A DNA stretch of 64,000 nucleotides, from NCBI GenBank assembly GCA_964019155.1, contig OZ025239.1:1692874-1756873 (forward strand). The letters run 5' to 3'. The notes under the pieces were generated by a model. The model saw nothing but the letters and a program-made list of their open reading frames with translations. It was not told the origin of the DNA and made no database searches. The position numbers and the translations under genes were made by a program. Within the stretch, counting starts at the first letter, position 1. Each line of letters starts with the position of its first letter. Shown here piece after piece: positions 1 to 10,462 of this stretch. This stretch comes from Osedax fenrisi (Eukaryota > Annelida > Polychaeta > Sabellida > Siboglinidae).

Positions 1-1040
1 ATTCATAGATAAATAAAGGGTTTATCGAAACGGTCTCTATAAAAATGGTCTCTATGAAAATGGTCTCTATTATAAAATCTTTATTATATTATAAATGATA
101 CAAATTAGTAATCGATTATCATTTTAATTTTATATGTAATGTAATATTCTAAATTATTTAAATAAATTACTATTTTAAAGTTTAATTTGTATTGAATACT
201 CAATATCTCTTTTCTAATTTATAATTACCTATCTCTGGTATAACCTTTACAAATAATAACATCGTACTTAAATTCATAATTATATATAAATATTTAAATA
301 ATTAAAATGTTATTAATATATGATTTATTATTTCTAATAATTTAAATTATAAATACAACTGATAAATAATTCTATAATATTTTATGAAATTATATCATTG
401 ATTTATGAAAATTGCTCAATTAATAAATAGTTTTGTCACCATTTATTATATTATCGTGAATTCCTTTAGTATAAAAACAAGTCACTAAATGGTTTGAAAC
501 TTAGTCTAGTGGTTATTCGCACGAAACCTTTAGTCTAATAATAAGTGTGTAATGTATTCTACCAAACACTTTAGTTCTGAGAACGGCATAACTAAAGGTT
601 CCCAAACCTTTTGTTTAAACGGACATCGATTATAGGTTTTAATTCAAGCCAACTAAAGGTTTTGTTAACAGTGTACTTCGATCGTGAGGTGATACAATAT
701 ATACAATATACACGAGAGGAGGAGCAATAGTGTTGTTCTGACCATGAGATAGCGTTTCAAGAGGAGGGAGTATCGCTCATGCGGGCAGTCGATCTTAACC
801 TTAGCTTCCACGTTAGATATGTCGGGCGAGAACGGAGAGATCACTAGCAGCGGTATCAGCATCATCATCGGGTAGGCCTCCAGTTCCACTGCCATAGACC
901 ACACTAACATCATGTGGTCCTCGAGTAGACCAGTACATATGGGGGTGGGGTGAGGTTAGTTAAAGGGGGGGTGGTTAACTTATAGTTATGGTTGTTAAGA
1001 ACATGCCACTATCACATCAATTCTATCACAATTAATTGTA
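1..1040. repeat. left copy of 1-kb duplicated block
   Basis: This block is nearly identical, with only scattered substitutions and one or two small indels, to 62152-63190 in the same orientation. The match begins at the first base of the window, so the true left border lies outside. It stops at about 1040, where the right copy jumps to sequence matching about 1800-2040. The first 660 bases are AT-rich with no gene visible; 665-960 is a GC-richer island described separately. Both copies lie in one orientation 62,151 bases apart. I read this as a segmental duplication and not as terminal repeats of an element. Confidence 0.9.
665..913 (-). CDS. conserved exon-like ORF, unknown product
   Basis: An 82-codon minus-strand open frame in a GC-rich island. 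It begins MMLVWSMAVELEAY and includes an acidic/basic stretch around VEAKVKIDCPHERYSLLLK, then ends in a hydrophobic run encoded by AT-rich sequence. The second copy at 62814-63062 keeps the whole frame open; visible amino-acid changes are few (P to H after VIS, and changes in the last residues). Two plus-strand frames over the island also read like protein (one contains FQEEGVSLMRAVDLNLSF), so strand choice is uncertain; I favour minus because the frame is longest and is kept in both copies. No family recognised. It could be an exon with an AT-rich intron after RTTLL. Confidence 0.4.
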   Translation of the reverse strand: MMLVWSMAVELEAYPMMMLIPLLVISPFSPDISNVEAKVKIDCPHERYSLLLKRYLMVRTTLLLLLSCILYILYHLTIEVHC

Positions 1041-1084
1041 TCATTATGTGACATATTTCTTCTATTTATAAAATACATGTACAT

Positions 1085-1420
1085 ATATATATTTACTAGC
1101 TGTACCCTACCATGCGTTGCTCGGTTTTTGATTATGTTCCTATCTATTATTTATTAATTAAAGCTATTCCTGATTATGTATTAATATGCATTTATAGTAT
1201 ATACAATAATATATTTTTTCTAAAATACAAACAAATTTAGACAAATATTTGTTTTTAATATTTCAAAAATTAGTGGACAAATATTTCTAAAAATATATTA
1301 AAAAATACAACAAATATTTCAAATATTAAAAAATGTTGAAAATCCAAACCCAAACCCAATCCCAAACCGTACCCAACCCATATAGCTATTCCTGATTCTG
1401 CATTGCTAGTATGTATATAG
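1085..1420. repeat. satellite-like repeat units (GTTGCTCG family)
   Basis: One and a half units of an AT-rich repeat whose unit begins near CCATGCGTTGCTCGG, runs through CTATCTATTATTTATTAA and AAATACAAACAAAT, and ends AAACCCAAACCCAA. The same unit recurs in tandem at 10867-12001 and in fragments around 7310-7620, 8045-8280, 9240-9330, 43735-43930 and 63905-64000. The tandem copies lie about 240 bases apart. Confidence 0.75.
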
Positions 1421-2085
1421 AATAAATGGTAGCTAAAATACAAACAAATGTAGTCAAATGTTAGTTTTAAATAGTGGACAAATATTTCAAAATTTTGTTT
1501 TTAAAATACAAAAAATATTTCAAAGTATTACAAAATATATTTTTTTTAAATGTTCTAAAAATATTTTTTAAATATAATAATTATATCTTATATATTAATA
1601 TTTATTTAATATTTTATAAATTATTATATATTAAAATAAATATATTTCAACAATAAGTTGAAAAATATAAATATTTTAAAAAATGAAAAAAAATTATTAA
1701 AAATTACACACATTTAAAAAAAAAATTAAATTATTACATTTTTTTTTTAAATATATCAAATGTTCAAAATATTTAAAAAAAATGTTTACAAATATTTGAA
1801 AACAATTTGAAAAAAATTTCAAATAATTTCCAAAAAATATTTCGAAAATATGTAAAAAAAAATATTTCGCGTAAAAAAAAAAGCGTCGCCAAAGATTTTA
1901 CCTGACAAAAATTCATTTTAATGGTAAAAAGTCAATTTTTCGGGTTTTTCTCGGTAACAAGTTAGCTCAACACATATATATATATATAAATATATATAAA
2001 TATATATAAATATATATATATATATATAAATAAATAGACTTTCTTTTATATAGTAGTATTAATATATAATTAGGTATTATTTATA

Positions 2086-2128
<43 letters not shown>

Positions 2129-2299
2129 TATATTATTATATCTAAATATACTATAGTATTATATATAATTTAATTAATCACAAAGTTATTATTGAAAATA
2201 ACATTAAGAGTTATTAAATAGAGTATTATACTCTGTTGGGTAGAAGTATGAAAAATCAGAAACGTAATTCATCGGTTCAAATTCTCACGTATATATATA

Positions 2300-2339
<40 letters not shown>

Positions 2340-2350
2340 GAGGATTCGGG

Positions 2351-2385
<35 letters not shown>

Positions 2386-2641
2386 AGTTATTAACTATAT
2401 ATAGTTATAGTTAACTATAGTTATATTATATATAGGTAATGTATCACTAACGTATTAAGATTAACTAATCACTTCTCTGGCGTAAGTCAGTGCTAACGCA
2501 GTCATGCGTATCACTGCATTATACTTAGTGATGCATATCATTTCATTATACTTATCGATGCACTACACTACCTAAAGGGGTCAGCGGAGTCCTACATTCT
2601 CTGGATACGCAGAGCTCCCGGGGTCTATACTTAACCTCTAG
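1421..2641. other. A-rich and TA-rich stretch, no gene seen
   Basis: Holds A-rich satellite-family sequence with recurring AAATATTTC motifs (to about 1880), a patch at 1801-2040 that recurs at about 63199-63447, and (TA)n tracts at 2090-2126, 2291-2336 and 2350-2384. A GC-richer patch with GCATCACTG-like motifs at 2470-2620 shows no convincing reading frame. Confidence 0.7.
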
Positions 2642-2717
2642 TATGGTCACGTTAAACTGATGGACATGAACCGATGTCCTACCGTAGAAGATGCTGATGA
2701 AGTAGTAGGAGAACTGA

Positions 2718-2728
<11 letters not shown>
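2642..2728 (+). pseudogene. exon-like fragment, unknown product
   Basis: After an acceptor-like CCTCTAG the plus frame reads YGHVKLMDMNRCPTVEDADE and on to GELNKY before running into a (TA)n tract. Codon third positions are GC-richer than the surroundings and the translation is acidic and helix-like, so I take it as an exon or exon remnant. It lies 70 bases upstream of the kinesin exon copy in the same orientation and may belong to the same gene. No donor site is visible because the frame dissolves into TA repeats. Confidence 0.4.

Positions 2729-2756
<28 letters not shown>
2721..2756. repeat. (TA)n tract
   Basis: Uninterrupted TA dinucleotides directly 5' of the first kinesin exon copy; with the tract at 2937-2981 it brackets that copy. 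Confidence 0.95.
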
Positions 2757-2758
<2 letters not shown>

Positions 2759-2933
2759 ATTTCAATAAATATTATAAAGGCACATACGTACGACGTACGT
2801 AAGCTACATGGAGATTTACAATGAGAAGGTTACAGATCTACTAGACCACAGTAATGGTAGATACCTGAAGATATACATGAAGGTACGATACTACCTATAG
2901 ATACTGGGACATATTGGCTTACTAGCGATATAT

Positions 2934-2936
<3 letters not shown>
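2757..2936 (+). pseudogene. kinesin motor-domain exon, copy 1
   Basis: The plus frame from about 2793 reads SYMEIYNEKVTDLLD (S codon at 2802), a signature of the kinesin motor domain, followed by a short variable linker and LKIYMK where kinesins usually have a L-x-IRE strand. A donor-like AAG|GTACGA lies at 2883. Kinesins are microtubule ATPases; only about 30 residues of a motor of some 340 are present, and I see no P-loop or switch exons nearby. Upstream of the S codon the frame differs from copy 2 by a small TACGTACGACGTACGT expansion, suggesting a frameshift. A diverged copy of the whole segment lies at 7797-7960. Subfamily cannot be told; coiled-coil pieces downstream would suit a long-tailed kinesin such as CENP-E, which is inference. 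Confidence 0.75.

Positions 2937-2981
<45 letters not shown>
2937..2981. repeat. (TA)n tract
   Basis: Long TA array immediately 3' of the first kinesin exon copy, followed by a palindrome-like TGCACAATGTGCA. Confidence 0.95.
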
Positions 2982-2986
<5 letters not shown>

Positions 2987-3121
2987 ATGTGCATTGTATA
3001 TGCATACATACATTATAATGTGTAATAATAACTATATTATATTTATAATTATTATAATCTTATATTAATACTTATATTTAATACGCCCATACCACGTGAT
3101 GAATAACTATTACGTAATTAT

Positions 3122-3205
3122 AACAGTGATTCTAAGATATCCGTCATTATGAAATCACCTAATCGCCTCAGAAATAGTATCATCAACAGACCAACAAATA
3201 TTTAT
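3122..3205 (+). pseudogene. exon-like fragment, basic and Ser/Asn-rich
   Basis: The plus frame reads NSDSKISVIMKSPNRLRNS and continues INRPTN before AT-rich sequence. Composition differs from the surrounding IYIY-type noise, which is why I list it. No domain recognised and no clear splice borders. It may be part of the kinesin-associated gene remnants in this region, but nothing proves that. Confidence 0.3.
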
Positions 3206-3411
3206 TATCCATGCATTATTTGTGCATGTTCATATATATATACATTTCATATATGATATGTTCCCGAGTATCTAGTGCTAGCATCAAATCGTGTTTTTCC
3301 GTGTCCTTCTACGGATCTATCTATATATTATATATTATATTATCTAAACTATATATATATATATTAGGATTAGAAATACATAATATACGGAATCTAAGCA
3401 TAAGCACATAG

Positions 3412-3541
3412 CTATGTTAAAGGACATGGAAAACCACGATATGATGATATAGCACTATACGATTGGGAAGATATCATTGAGGATATGTTTAAGCAGTACG
3501 AATTTAACAAATTCCTTAATCCACGCGTAAATTACACATGA
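3412..3541 (+). pseudogene. exon-like fragment ending in a stop, unknown product
   Basis: After an acceptor-like AGCACATAG the plus frame stays open for 42 codons and ends at TGA 3539-3541. It reads YVKGHGKPRYDDIALYDWED and then IIEDMFKQYEFNKFLNP; it is acidic and aromatic and clearly unlike the surrounding low-complexity DNA. It could be a terminal exon. No family recognised. Confidence 0.45.
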
Positions 3542-3789
3542 ATTACTTTAGTATACAAATATATTTATATATATATATTAATTTAATATTCTAATAAATA
3601 TTTATTTGGTATTCACAAAATATATATATATATTTGGTATTCAAAATATATATAACCAAATGTATTCGAATATATTTCCTATATAATATACATTGCGATA
3701 TATTTAATAATAATAGATAATACATGATAATGGAAGCACGATGTAGGGATACCGTACCCATGTGTAACTAGCGACACCTATAGGCGAAG

Positions 3790-3888
3790 TTCTTCTGTAA
3801 CCTAAACATAAAGAACGGAGAGATACTGGCAACGGCCAACAGAGGAGAGGCCAATGCAACAACATATGTTGATTATGAAACACGTATA
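3790..3888 (+). pseudogene. exon-like fragment, unknown product
   Basis: The plus frame reads CNLNIKNGEILATANRGEAN and then ATTYVDYET. Codon use is GC-richer than the flanks. The start may be just after GGCGAAG at 3789. It runs out into TA-rich sequence. No domain recognised. Confidence 0.35.
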
Positions 3889-4041
3889 TATTATCTAATA
3901 TCGTGTGTATATATATATATTTTTTTTTCTACATTATATTATATATATTATTACATATATTTGATCCAAATAAACTATTATCCAATTGTATATATATATA
4001 ATTTTTTTAATATTATGCAATGTTTATACATATATATATAT

Positions 4042-4671
4042 ATATATGAACAAATAGAAAATTATCTATATGAATTAACATTTAAATGTAATATTATCAT
4101 TATTAGTGAATCGTGGATGAACAAATCTGAATTAGGGAATTTTGAATGTAATTATAATTCATATCATACTATTCGCAAAAATAAAAGGGGTGGAGAAGTT
4201 TCTATTTTTGTTAAAAACTCACTTAAATCGCAAGTTGTAAACAATCTAAGCAAATCAATAGAATTTTTTTTAGATATTTTAACTTTACAAATGTTGACTA
4301 ATGATAATAAAACAATATTAATATGTGGTATATATAATTCACCTTCTTATAGTATTACTAATTTTACACATTTTATAATAAATCATTTTTCTAGACTATT
4401 GACTAATTATATTTTTTTATGCTGATATTTTAACATTGATATTTCACGGACTAATGATAATAATATTTTATATTTTATAGATAGTATGAATTATTTAGGA
4501 CTATTTAAACTTGTTAATAAACCAACTAGGATTGGTGATTATTCCAATACAATCATTGATAACATATTCACAAATTGTAAAACATCACCAGAAATCGTTG
4601 GCTTGTTTATTACTGATATAAGTGATCATCTACCTATTTTCTCAATTTATAATACTTTTTTTTACATCTAA
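4042..4671 (+). mobile_element. LINE endonuclease-domain fragment, broken
   Basis: Reads as the apurinic-type endonuclease (EEP fold) of a non-LTR retrotransposon. Visible landmarks: IIIISESWMNKSELG (the family's I-x-E-x-W strand), RKNKRGGEVSIFVKNSL (usually GGGV), then in the same frame NKPTRIG, IIDNIFTN and TDISDHLPIF with the catalytic SDH. Between the two halves the expected GDFN motif reads stop-Y-F-N: TGA at 4423-4425 replaces glycine and TAT replaces the catalytic aspartate, while FNIDIS continues in frame. The frame ends at 4672 and no reverse transcriptase follows, so this is a truncated, inactive copy. The family looks CR1/L2-like. Confidence 0.85.
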
Positions 4672-4756
4672 TTTAATACTTACTAAACAAAAGTATTATG
4701 CACATGATGTGTGATCTGTTATCTCTATCTTAACTATTTGTTATCCATATATCAAT

Positions 4757-4948
4757 TTGTGTTTATTTACTTATACTACTAGTTCATATTTAGAAGTAGA
4801 CCAATGTGCAGACAGCGGTGCTTATTACGTAAGAATATGCAGCACTAAGATGCAGATGTTGATGTTAGACTCGATAGTGCAATTGCCTCAACATGTGAAA
4901 CTGTCACTATATGCGGAGTTCCTCACATATATATATACATATGTATAA
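4757..4948 (+). pseudogene. possible exon, unknown product
   Basis: An open plus frame whose middle reads SYLEVDQCADSGAYYVRICS and then TKMQMLMLDSIVQLPQHVKL; it fades into TA sequence at both sides. GC-richer than the flanks. Nothing recognised; it may be a chance frame. Confidence 0.25.
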
Positions 4949-5448
4949 TGAAGTAAATAATAATTATACAAGGATTTTGATCCACGGCCTTTTCGTAGAA
5001 AAATGTGCATTGTAAATTGTACAATGATCAATATACAATGTATATTCAATATACATACAGCACGTAATACATGTAAAAGTACACAATATGTATATTATGT
5101 TTATAGTAATATAGTGGTATACTATATGTACATGTGTCACGTGATATAGGTGTCTGCAGGGTATTATTGTATAAGTGTGTTACCCGTGTGTTATATGTGC
5201 TAGGGTATACCCTATATATAGTGCCTTTAATATCACAGGCGCACGTCATATTTATATCACAATATTACCCCGCTCTCCATTCTCATATATATATATTTAT
5301 ATATATACATATATATATATATATATAAATTATATATGTGTAATATACATATTAATATGAACATATTATGCAGATAATATGTTCATAATACTATGTTGTC
5401 AAATAAATATGCAGAATCATATAAATATGTTCATATTATGAACATAAT

Positions 5449-5628
5449 ATGTTCATATGTGTATGTTGTTGTTTACTGGGAATGCAAGGTGCAATATTAT
5501 TGATTCCTGTACTTTGCCCTATTACCGGTGTATCTGATGAAACAGTAGCTAATTTTAATGTGATGAAGGCTATTGCCGTCTTTAAGAGATACCTCCACAA
5601 TAACATGTTAAAAGTTTCATTAAGTTGA
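5449..5628 (+). pseudogene. exon-like ORF, 59 codons, unknown product
   Basis: From ATG 5449 the plus frame is open to TGA 5626-5628. After a Cys-rich start the sequence reads GMQGAILLIPVLCPITGVSD, then ETVANFNVMKAIAVFKRYL. The second half has a good amphipathic helix pattern, so I believe this was coding. The region 5340-5450 just upstream consists of repeated, partly palindromic TATGTTCATA motifs. No family recognised. Confidence 0.4.
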
Positions 5629-5689
5629 AATACATATGGGATTATATATAGTTTTCGCTATTATATTATTTTTTTTAATAAATCATCAT

Positions 5690-5693
5690 TATC

Positions 5694-5756
<63 letters not shown>

Positions 5757-5760
5757 CATG
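5690..5760. repeat. (TA)n tract
   Basis: TA dinucleotides with occasional C or G, directly before the hairpin at 5787-5875. Confidence 0.9.
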
Positions 5761-5786
5761 TACATGTAACGTTATACATTATAGTC

Positions 5787-5875
5787 TGCAGATTTGACGA
5801 TTAATGTACTATACATTTGAATTAAATTTAAATAACTTCAAAATAAATGTGTATTACATTAATCGTCAAATCTGC
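5787..5875. repeat. inverted repeat, 22-bp perfect arms
   Basis: Left arm 5787-5808 (TGCAGATTTGACGATTAATG...) pairs perfectly with right arm 5854-5875 around a 45-base loop. It is one of at least ten such hairpins near TA tracts in this window. Confidence 0.9.
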
Positions 5876-5931
5876 ATACTTTACTTAAGTGAAATATATT
5901 ATAAATTTATAACATATTTCATTATAATAAT

Positions 5932-6318
5932 ATGTCTCTTTCTCCGAATAGATCGAGACATTTAAAATTAGAATTGCAAACCAAAAATAATTCAATAATT
6001 GAGAGAAATAATAGTGATCTGTAGAAATTGAATGTGAGCCTTGAAAAAGAAAAACACGACTTAGAATTAGGTATTCGCTAAGATAACTCTAAATTCATCA
6101 GTTATCTAAAGATGATCCTATAGAATTAGGAGGAGGATTATGAGATAACTCAAGACAAGCTAAAGATACAGAACCTTACGATTATTGAGGAAGTAAAGCG
6201 TGAACATTCTGATAAATTAACTGAACTTAAACTTGGAATATGCATCACTAAGATGTATATGTCGAAAGAGATGAACACAGTTCAAGAAAAGTATCCCACT
6301 TCTGACTTATATATATAA
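5932..6318 (+). pseudogene. coiled-coil ORF broken by four stops
   Basis: From ATG 5932 one frame reads as a Lys/Glu/Leu-rich, coiled-coil-like protein: HLKLELQTKNNSIIERNNSD, stop TAG 6022, KLNVSLEKEKHDLELGIR, stop TAA 6079, then stops TAG 6121 and TAG 6127, then EEDYEITQDKLKIQNLTII and VKREHSDKLTELKLG, ending at TAA 6316. The frame never shifts, so substitutions alone broke it. Heptad-like leucine spacing fits a rod domain, for instance a kinesin stalk, and it lies between the two kinesin motor exon copies in the same orientation. That link is inference; coiled coils cannot be assigned from sequence this short. Confidence 0.55.
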
Positions 6319-6393
6319 GTTATATATACTTATATTCATCTCTTTCGATATATGCATCTTATATATATATATATATAAGATGCATATATCGAA

Positions 6394-6402
<9 letters not shown>
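6244..6402. repeat. exon piece copied as an inverted and a direct repeat
   Basis: Within the coiled-coil ORF, AAGATGTATATGTCGAAAG (from about 6250) recurs inverted at about 6331-6360 (CATCTCTTTCGATATATG) and again direct at about 6378-6402 after a short TA tract. The last two form a hairpin with arms of some 30 bases. The arrangement looks like local template switching that copied coding sequence into a hairpin. Confidence 0.8.
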
Positions 6403-6429
<27 letters not shown>

Positions 6430-6469
6430 TATAATTACATAAATTCCAATATATATATATTATAATTAG

Positions 6470-6529
6470 GTGGATGCCGGGTCAGTGATGCATGACGGGA
6501 GCATCATTTATTACGCGCCGAACACTTAG
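6470..6529 (+). pseudogene. small exon-like fragment
   Basis: After TTAG the plus frame reads VDAGSVMHDGSIIYYAPNT and stops at TAG 6527-6529. GC-rich island in AT-rich flanks. Too short to assign. Confidence 0.3.
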
Positions 6530-6572
6530 CTCCCGAGTTGTGCTCAATAATTATATTTAATTAAATACACCG

Positions 6573-6650
6573 TATACCCTATATACAAATGGCCGCCGTG
6601 TCCTTAATATAGAATTGCTGAAGGATATAGACTCGCTGTATGTGTCTTAA
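6573..6650 (+). pseudogene. small exon-like fragment
   Basis: The plus frame reads YTLYTNGRRVLNIELLKDID and then SLYVS before TAA 6648-6650. It could be a decayed terminal exon. No family recognised. Confidence 0.3.
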
Positions 6651-7263
6651 TTTGTATTTCATATTCTAACAAATATATTATACATAAAATAAATTATCAA
6701 ATTATCAAATCTGATAATATAACAACTATTTTTCAAATAATTTAATATTAAACCTGCCGAAAATAAATGTACTTTATTACTATTTTAAAATGATAAGTAT
6801 TACATTATTAATTGTTTTTTTGTTATATTAGAATTAATTTTATATATATTTATATATATATATAAATATGTTTATTGTTATACTCGAGTCTAGATCATAG
6901 ATATCTATGTAATGCTATATACACTTATATTTGTATAATACATACTTTATATTTTAATGAGATTAATTTATATGTATATGAATTACTACAATATAATATA
7001 TTACATAGATTCCTTATTATTATTTATTTGTAAATCTTAATTAAATTATAATCACCATTACTAGTTTATCACTATCTTGGACACTCCTACGGACATCAGA
7101 TATGGCTGAAGGGTATATATACCGGTATAAAGGGTATATACTGATATAAAGGGTATACCCTTTATATCAGATATATCAGATTAAAATGTACTTTATTACT
7201 ATTTTAAAAAGATATGTGTTACATTATTATTTGTTTTTTTTCTATATTAGAATTAATTTTATA

Positions 7264-7303
<40 letters not shown>

Positions 7304-7678
7304 CATGAATCATATTTTTTAATATATTTTAAAATAATGTCTAAAAATATTTTTTTAAATATTATAAAATATATTTTAAAAAAATGTAGAGTATAAAAAA
7401 TATATTAAATATTACAAAAAAAATATTTGTTAAAAATGTCGAAAAATATATTTTTTTTAAATATAAAAAATATTTCAAAAAAATTCCAAATAATGTCCCC
7501 AAATATTTTACTAAATCTAAATGTATCGACCCAGAGTGGTTCATTTTATAGATTTATTTGTAAAATCTTTGGACAATTATCTTTTATTTTAAAATACAAA
7601 AATATTTCAAGATATTATAAAAACTTATATGTAATGTTTGGTAGACATTGTTTGCAACGCTTTCATGCTTTGAATGAT

Positions 7679-7682
<4 letters not shown>
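6651..7682. other. AT-rich stretch, no gene seen
   Basis: Contains TA tracts, a repeated GGGTATATAC/CCCTTTATATCAG palindromic patch at 7110-7175, and satellite-family A-rich sequence from about 7310 to 7620. A segment around 6868-6985 recurs at about 55205-55345 (TTATACTCGAGTCTAGATC and onward). Confidence 0.7.

Positions 7683-7745
<63 letters not shown>
7683..7745. repeat. (TA)n tract
   Basis: About 60 bases of uninterrupted TA dinucleotides. Confidence 0.95.
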
Positions 7746-7749
<4 letters not shown>

Positions 7750-7796
7750 TATTATGTCATCAGGGTATATATATATATATATAAATATATATATAT

Positions 7797-7957
7797 GAGA
7801 TTTCAATACATATTATAAAGGCACACACGTATGTAAGCTACATGGAGATTTATAATGAGAAGGTAACTCCTATAGGAGATATAGACCACAGTCATAGTGG
7901 TTACGAGAAGATACGTGAACATTCTGATACGGCAATAGTGGCCTACTAGCGATATAC

Positions 7958-7960
<3 letters not shown>
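7797..7960 (+). pseudogene. kinesin motor-domain exon, copy 2
   Basis: Diverged copy of 2757-2936. The plus frame reads IKAHTYVSYMEIYNEKV (ATG of SYME at 7842), then the copies differ: a short substitution replaces TDLL with TPIGDI, but this copy retains EKIREHSDT, matching the IRE strand that follows this helix in kinesins and that copy 1 has lost. It ends at TAG 7947. The two copies therefore decay in different places, which supports a duplicated ancestral exon. (TA)n tracts lie on both sides, as for copy 1. Confidence 0.75.

Positions 7961-7962
<2 letters not shown>

Positions 7963-8036
<74 letters not shown>
7963..8036. repeat. (TA)n tract
   Basis: Long TA array directly 3' of the second kinesin exon copy. 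Confidence 0.95.
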
Positions 8037-8603
8037 ATAAATTTGTAATTTAATAAAAATATTTAACAATATTTTTTTTAATATAATATTTAAATATTAT
8101 ATCTTTATTAGTTGAAAAATATAAAAAAATATTTCAAATAATATTTGTTAAAATACAATAAATGTAAAAAATATTACAAAATATATTTTGTTTTAAAAAA
8201 ATTTCAAAATATTTCAAAAAAAATTCAAAAAATGTCAACAAAATGTAAAAAAAAAAATATTTCGAAAAAGCATCACTGAAGATTTTAGATAATATATAAT
8301 ATATAATATAATAAAAATATAATATAATATAAATAGATAATATATATATATTATGTATTATCATATTTTTACACTAGGGTAATTATAGTAGAAGAGCTTA
8401 TCAATATAATTACCTGTTATATATATAATAGATTATATTTATATATTATGTATATAAATTTATATATACACTGTATACAAATCCTATAGGAAGTTAATTA
8501 TGTTTACTTGTTATGTATAAATAAGGATATCATTATACATTGTAGCCGTTATTAAATTTTATAAGCGTTATAAGGGTTATTAATCTAGTGAAAGGTTATT
8601 AAT

Positions 8604-8647
<44 letters not shown>
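8037..8647. other. AT-rich stretch, no gene seen
   Basis: A-rich satellite-family sequence (8045-8280), then simple AT-rich DNA and a (TA)n tract at 8608-8646. Confidence 0.7.
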
Positions 8648-8648
<1 letters not shown>

Positions 8649-8725
8649 GGTCAATGAAAGAAGAACTTGAACTTTCCAAAAGAAATTCTATAATTTCACA
8701 AAAAGAGAATATGGTTATTCATTAA
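8648..8725 (+). pseudogene. coiled-coil-like fragment
   Basis: The plus frame reads SMKEELELSKRNSIISQKEN and ends at TAA 8723-8725, straight after a (TA)n tract. It resembles the rod-like ORF at 5932 in composition and could be another exon of the same gene. Very short. Confidence 0.35.
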
Positions 8726-8770
8726 TATATACTCTATATATATATAATATGATAATACATAAATACGCAT

Positions 8771-8818
<48 letters not shown>

Positions 8819-8827
8819 TATATATAT

Positions 8828-8953
8828 ATGTAATTGTATAATTATAGGATAGGATTCCCTAAATAGTAGTCTGAGAAATATATTGTTATATATATCAATA
8901 TTTTTTTCAGACTACTATTTAGGGAATCCTATCCTATAATTATACAATTACAT
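8828..8953. repeat. inverted repeat, 47-bp arms
   Basis: Left arm 8828-8874 and right arm 8907-8953 are perfect reverse complements around a 32-base loop. A (TA)n tract (8778-8816) lies just outside. Confidence 0.95.
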
Positions 8954-9019
8954 TAAATAATAAATAAATAAATAATGTAATATATGTATATGGTATATAA
9001 CACGATAATGTAATTATAC

Positions 9020-9151
9020 ATGTTTATTAATAACATAGCCTGTCATATAACCATTATGAAACATTACATAATAATTACCTCTAAACAGGAATGTCAACAG
9101 TTCATAAGTAGGTGTGTAAGGTCATTGTCATCTCTAGAGAGGGACAATAAG
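9020..9151 (+). pseudogene. exon-like fragment with donor site
   Basis: The plus frame contains TSKQECQQFISRCVRSLSSL followed by ERDNK and a donor-like AAG|GTAAAC at 9152. The N-terminal part is AT-rich, so the real exon may begin near 9075. Polar and helical; may be a further piece of the coiled-coil gene. Not assigned. Confidence 0.4.
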
Positions 9152-9551
9152 GTAAACAATGCAAGCGTGTTATGTAATTCATTATACTGTATATTTGTGT
9201 ATAGGATATATATATACTCACCACAAACTAACTTTCATGTAGAGTATACAAAATATATTAAATATTACAAAAAAATATTTGTTAAAAATGTCGAAAAATA
9301 TTTTTTTTTTAAATATAAAAAATATTTCATCTAACTTTCAACCCCAAATCAATCACTTTATCTCAACCTACTATTTATGATTATAACCCATCATCCTCGC
9401 GGCATTCCTGTCCCTCGCATATTACTTATCTCAATGATTATTCATCCACCCCTAACTATTCCCGTGTGTCACAACTGAACAACTTAAACAATGAAAACTC
9501 CCTTGGCATCTAACCTCTACTGAATTAATTACAGAGTGTATTTACACCCTA

Positions 9552-9596
<45 letters not shown>

Positions 9597-9912
9597 ATAT
9601 ATAATATAATATAATAATTAAATATCTCAATATACCAACTAAATATATAAGACAACATTTAATAACCATTCTGCCAAGATGTATCTCATTTATTCCTCTA
9701 TAGAATTATATCGTCGATATATCGTCAACCAATTTTTCGATGGATTTTTTATTTCTAGAAAAAACACAAAATGTGCCCATATATTCATTCGCCTTCCATA
9801 ACCTTCCCTTTCACACACGACTAAGAGGTAGAATTATCTACCATGGTGGTCACACCTATGACGAATGCTAATAAACCTTATTATCCTCATCATCCTCATC
9901 ATCCTCATCATT

Positions 9913-9966
<54 letters not shown>

Positions 9967-10386
9967 GATGTTAAATTAGGATATGACAAATCTACTAGAC
10001 CTACAAATAAGTAAAGTAGAACAATCATCAGAAGATATAAATGTTATTAATTATTAAGTATTAAATATACCCAACTAGGTACCCTATTAATAATTAATTA
10101 ATATTATTCATTTAGTTTAATAGCTATTCTTTAATACTTAATAATTATATATATATGTTACTATACTAATTAATTAATAAATAAACTGTTCTTTAGTTAT
10201 ATATATATATTCCGTTTTAATAATATAATAAATAACAAATAAAATTAATAATAAATATATTATGGTATCTAGAAATTACAAGAAAAAATGTCTGTGAATA
10301 ACGATTTATATATGAATAGGGACTATTCGGTTATTAATGTATATATATATATATATATATATTTATGATATAATATATACATGCAT
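9152..10386. other. AT-rich stretch with simple repeats
   Basis: Satellite-family fragment at 9240-9330, TA tracts at 9560-9590 and 9917-9962, and a short TCATCC tandem repeat at 9885-9915. The sequence 9330-9560 is less AT-rich but shows no frame I trust. Confidence 0.65.
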
Positions 10387-10462
10387 GTTTACATATCGTT
10401 TATAACTACACACATATTACATCATGATGTAATATGTGTGTAGTTATAAACGAAATGTAAAC
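10387..10462. repeat. 76-bp near-perfect palindrome
   Basis: Arms 10387-10424 and 10425-10462 meet without a loop at ATCA|TGAT with one mismatched dinucleotide. The homologous copy at the right end of the window starts at 63457, two or three bases from this centre, and lacks the left arm entirely. Confidence 0.95.

Noticed and set aside
5046..5360. Overlapping ORFs of 61-67 codons on both strands
   Set aside because: All frames are open because the DNA is TA-rich; composition is Ile/Tyr/Val noise.
7427..8069. ORFs rich in IYIYIYIY on both strands
   Set aside because: They translate (TA)n tracts, which are open in every frame by chance.
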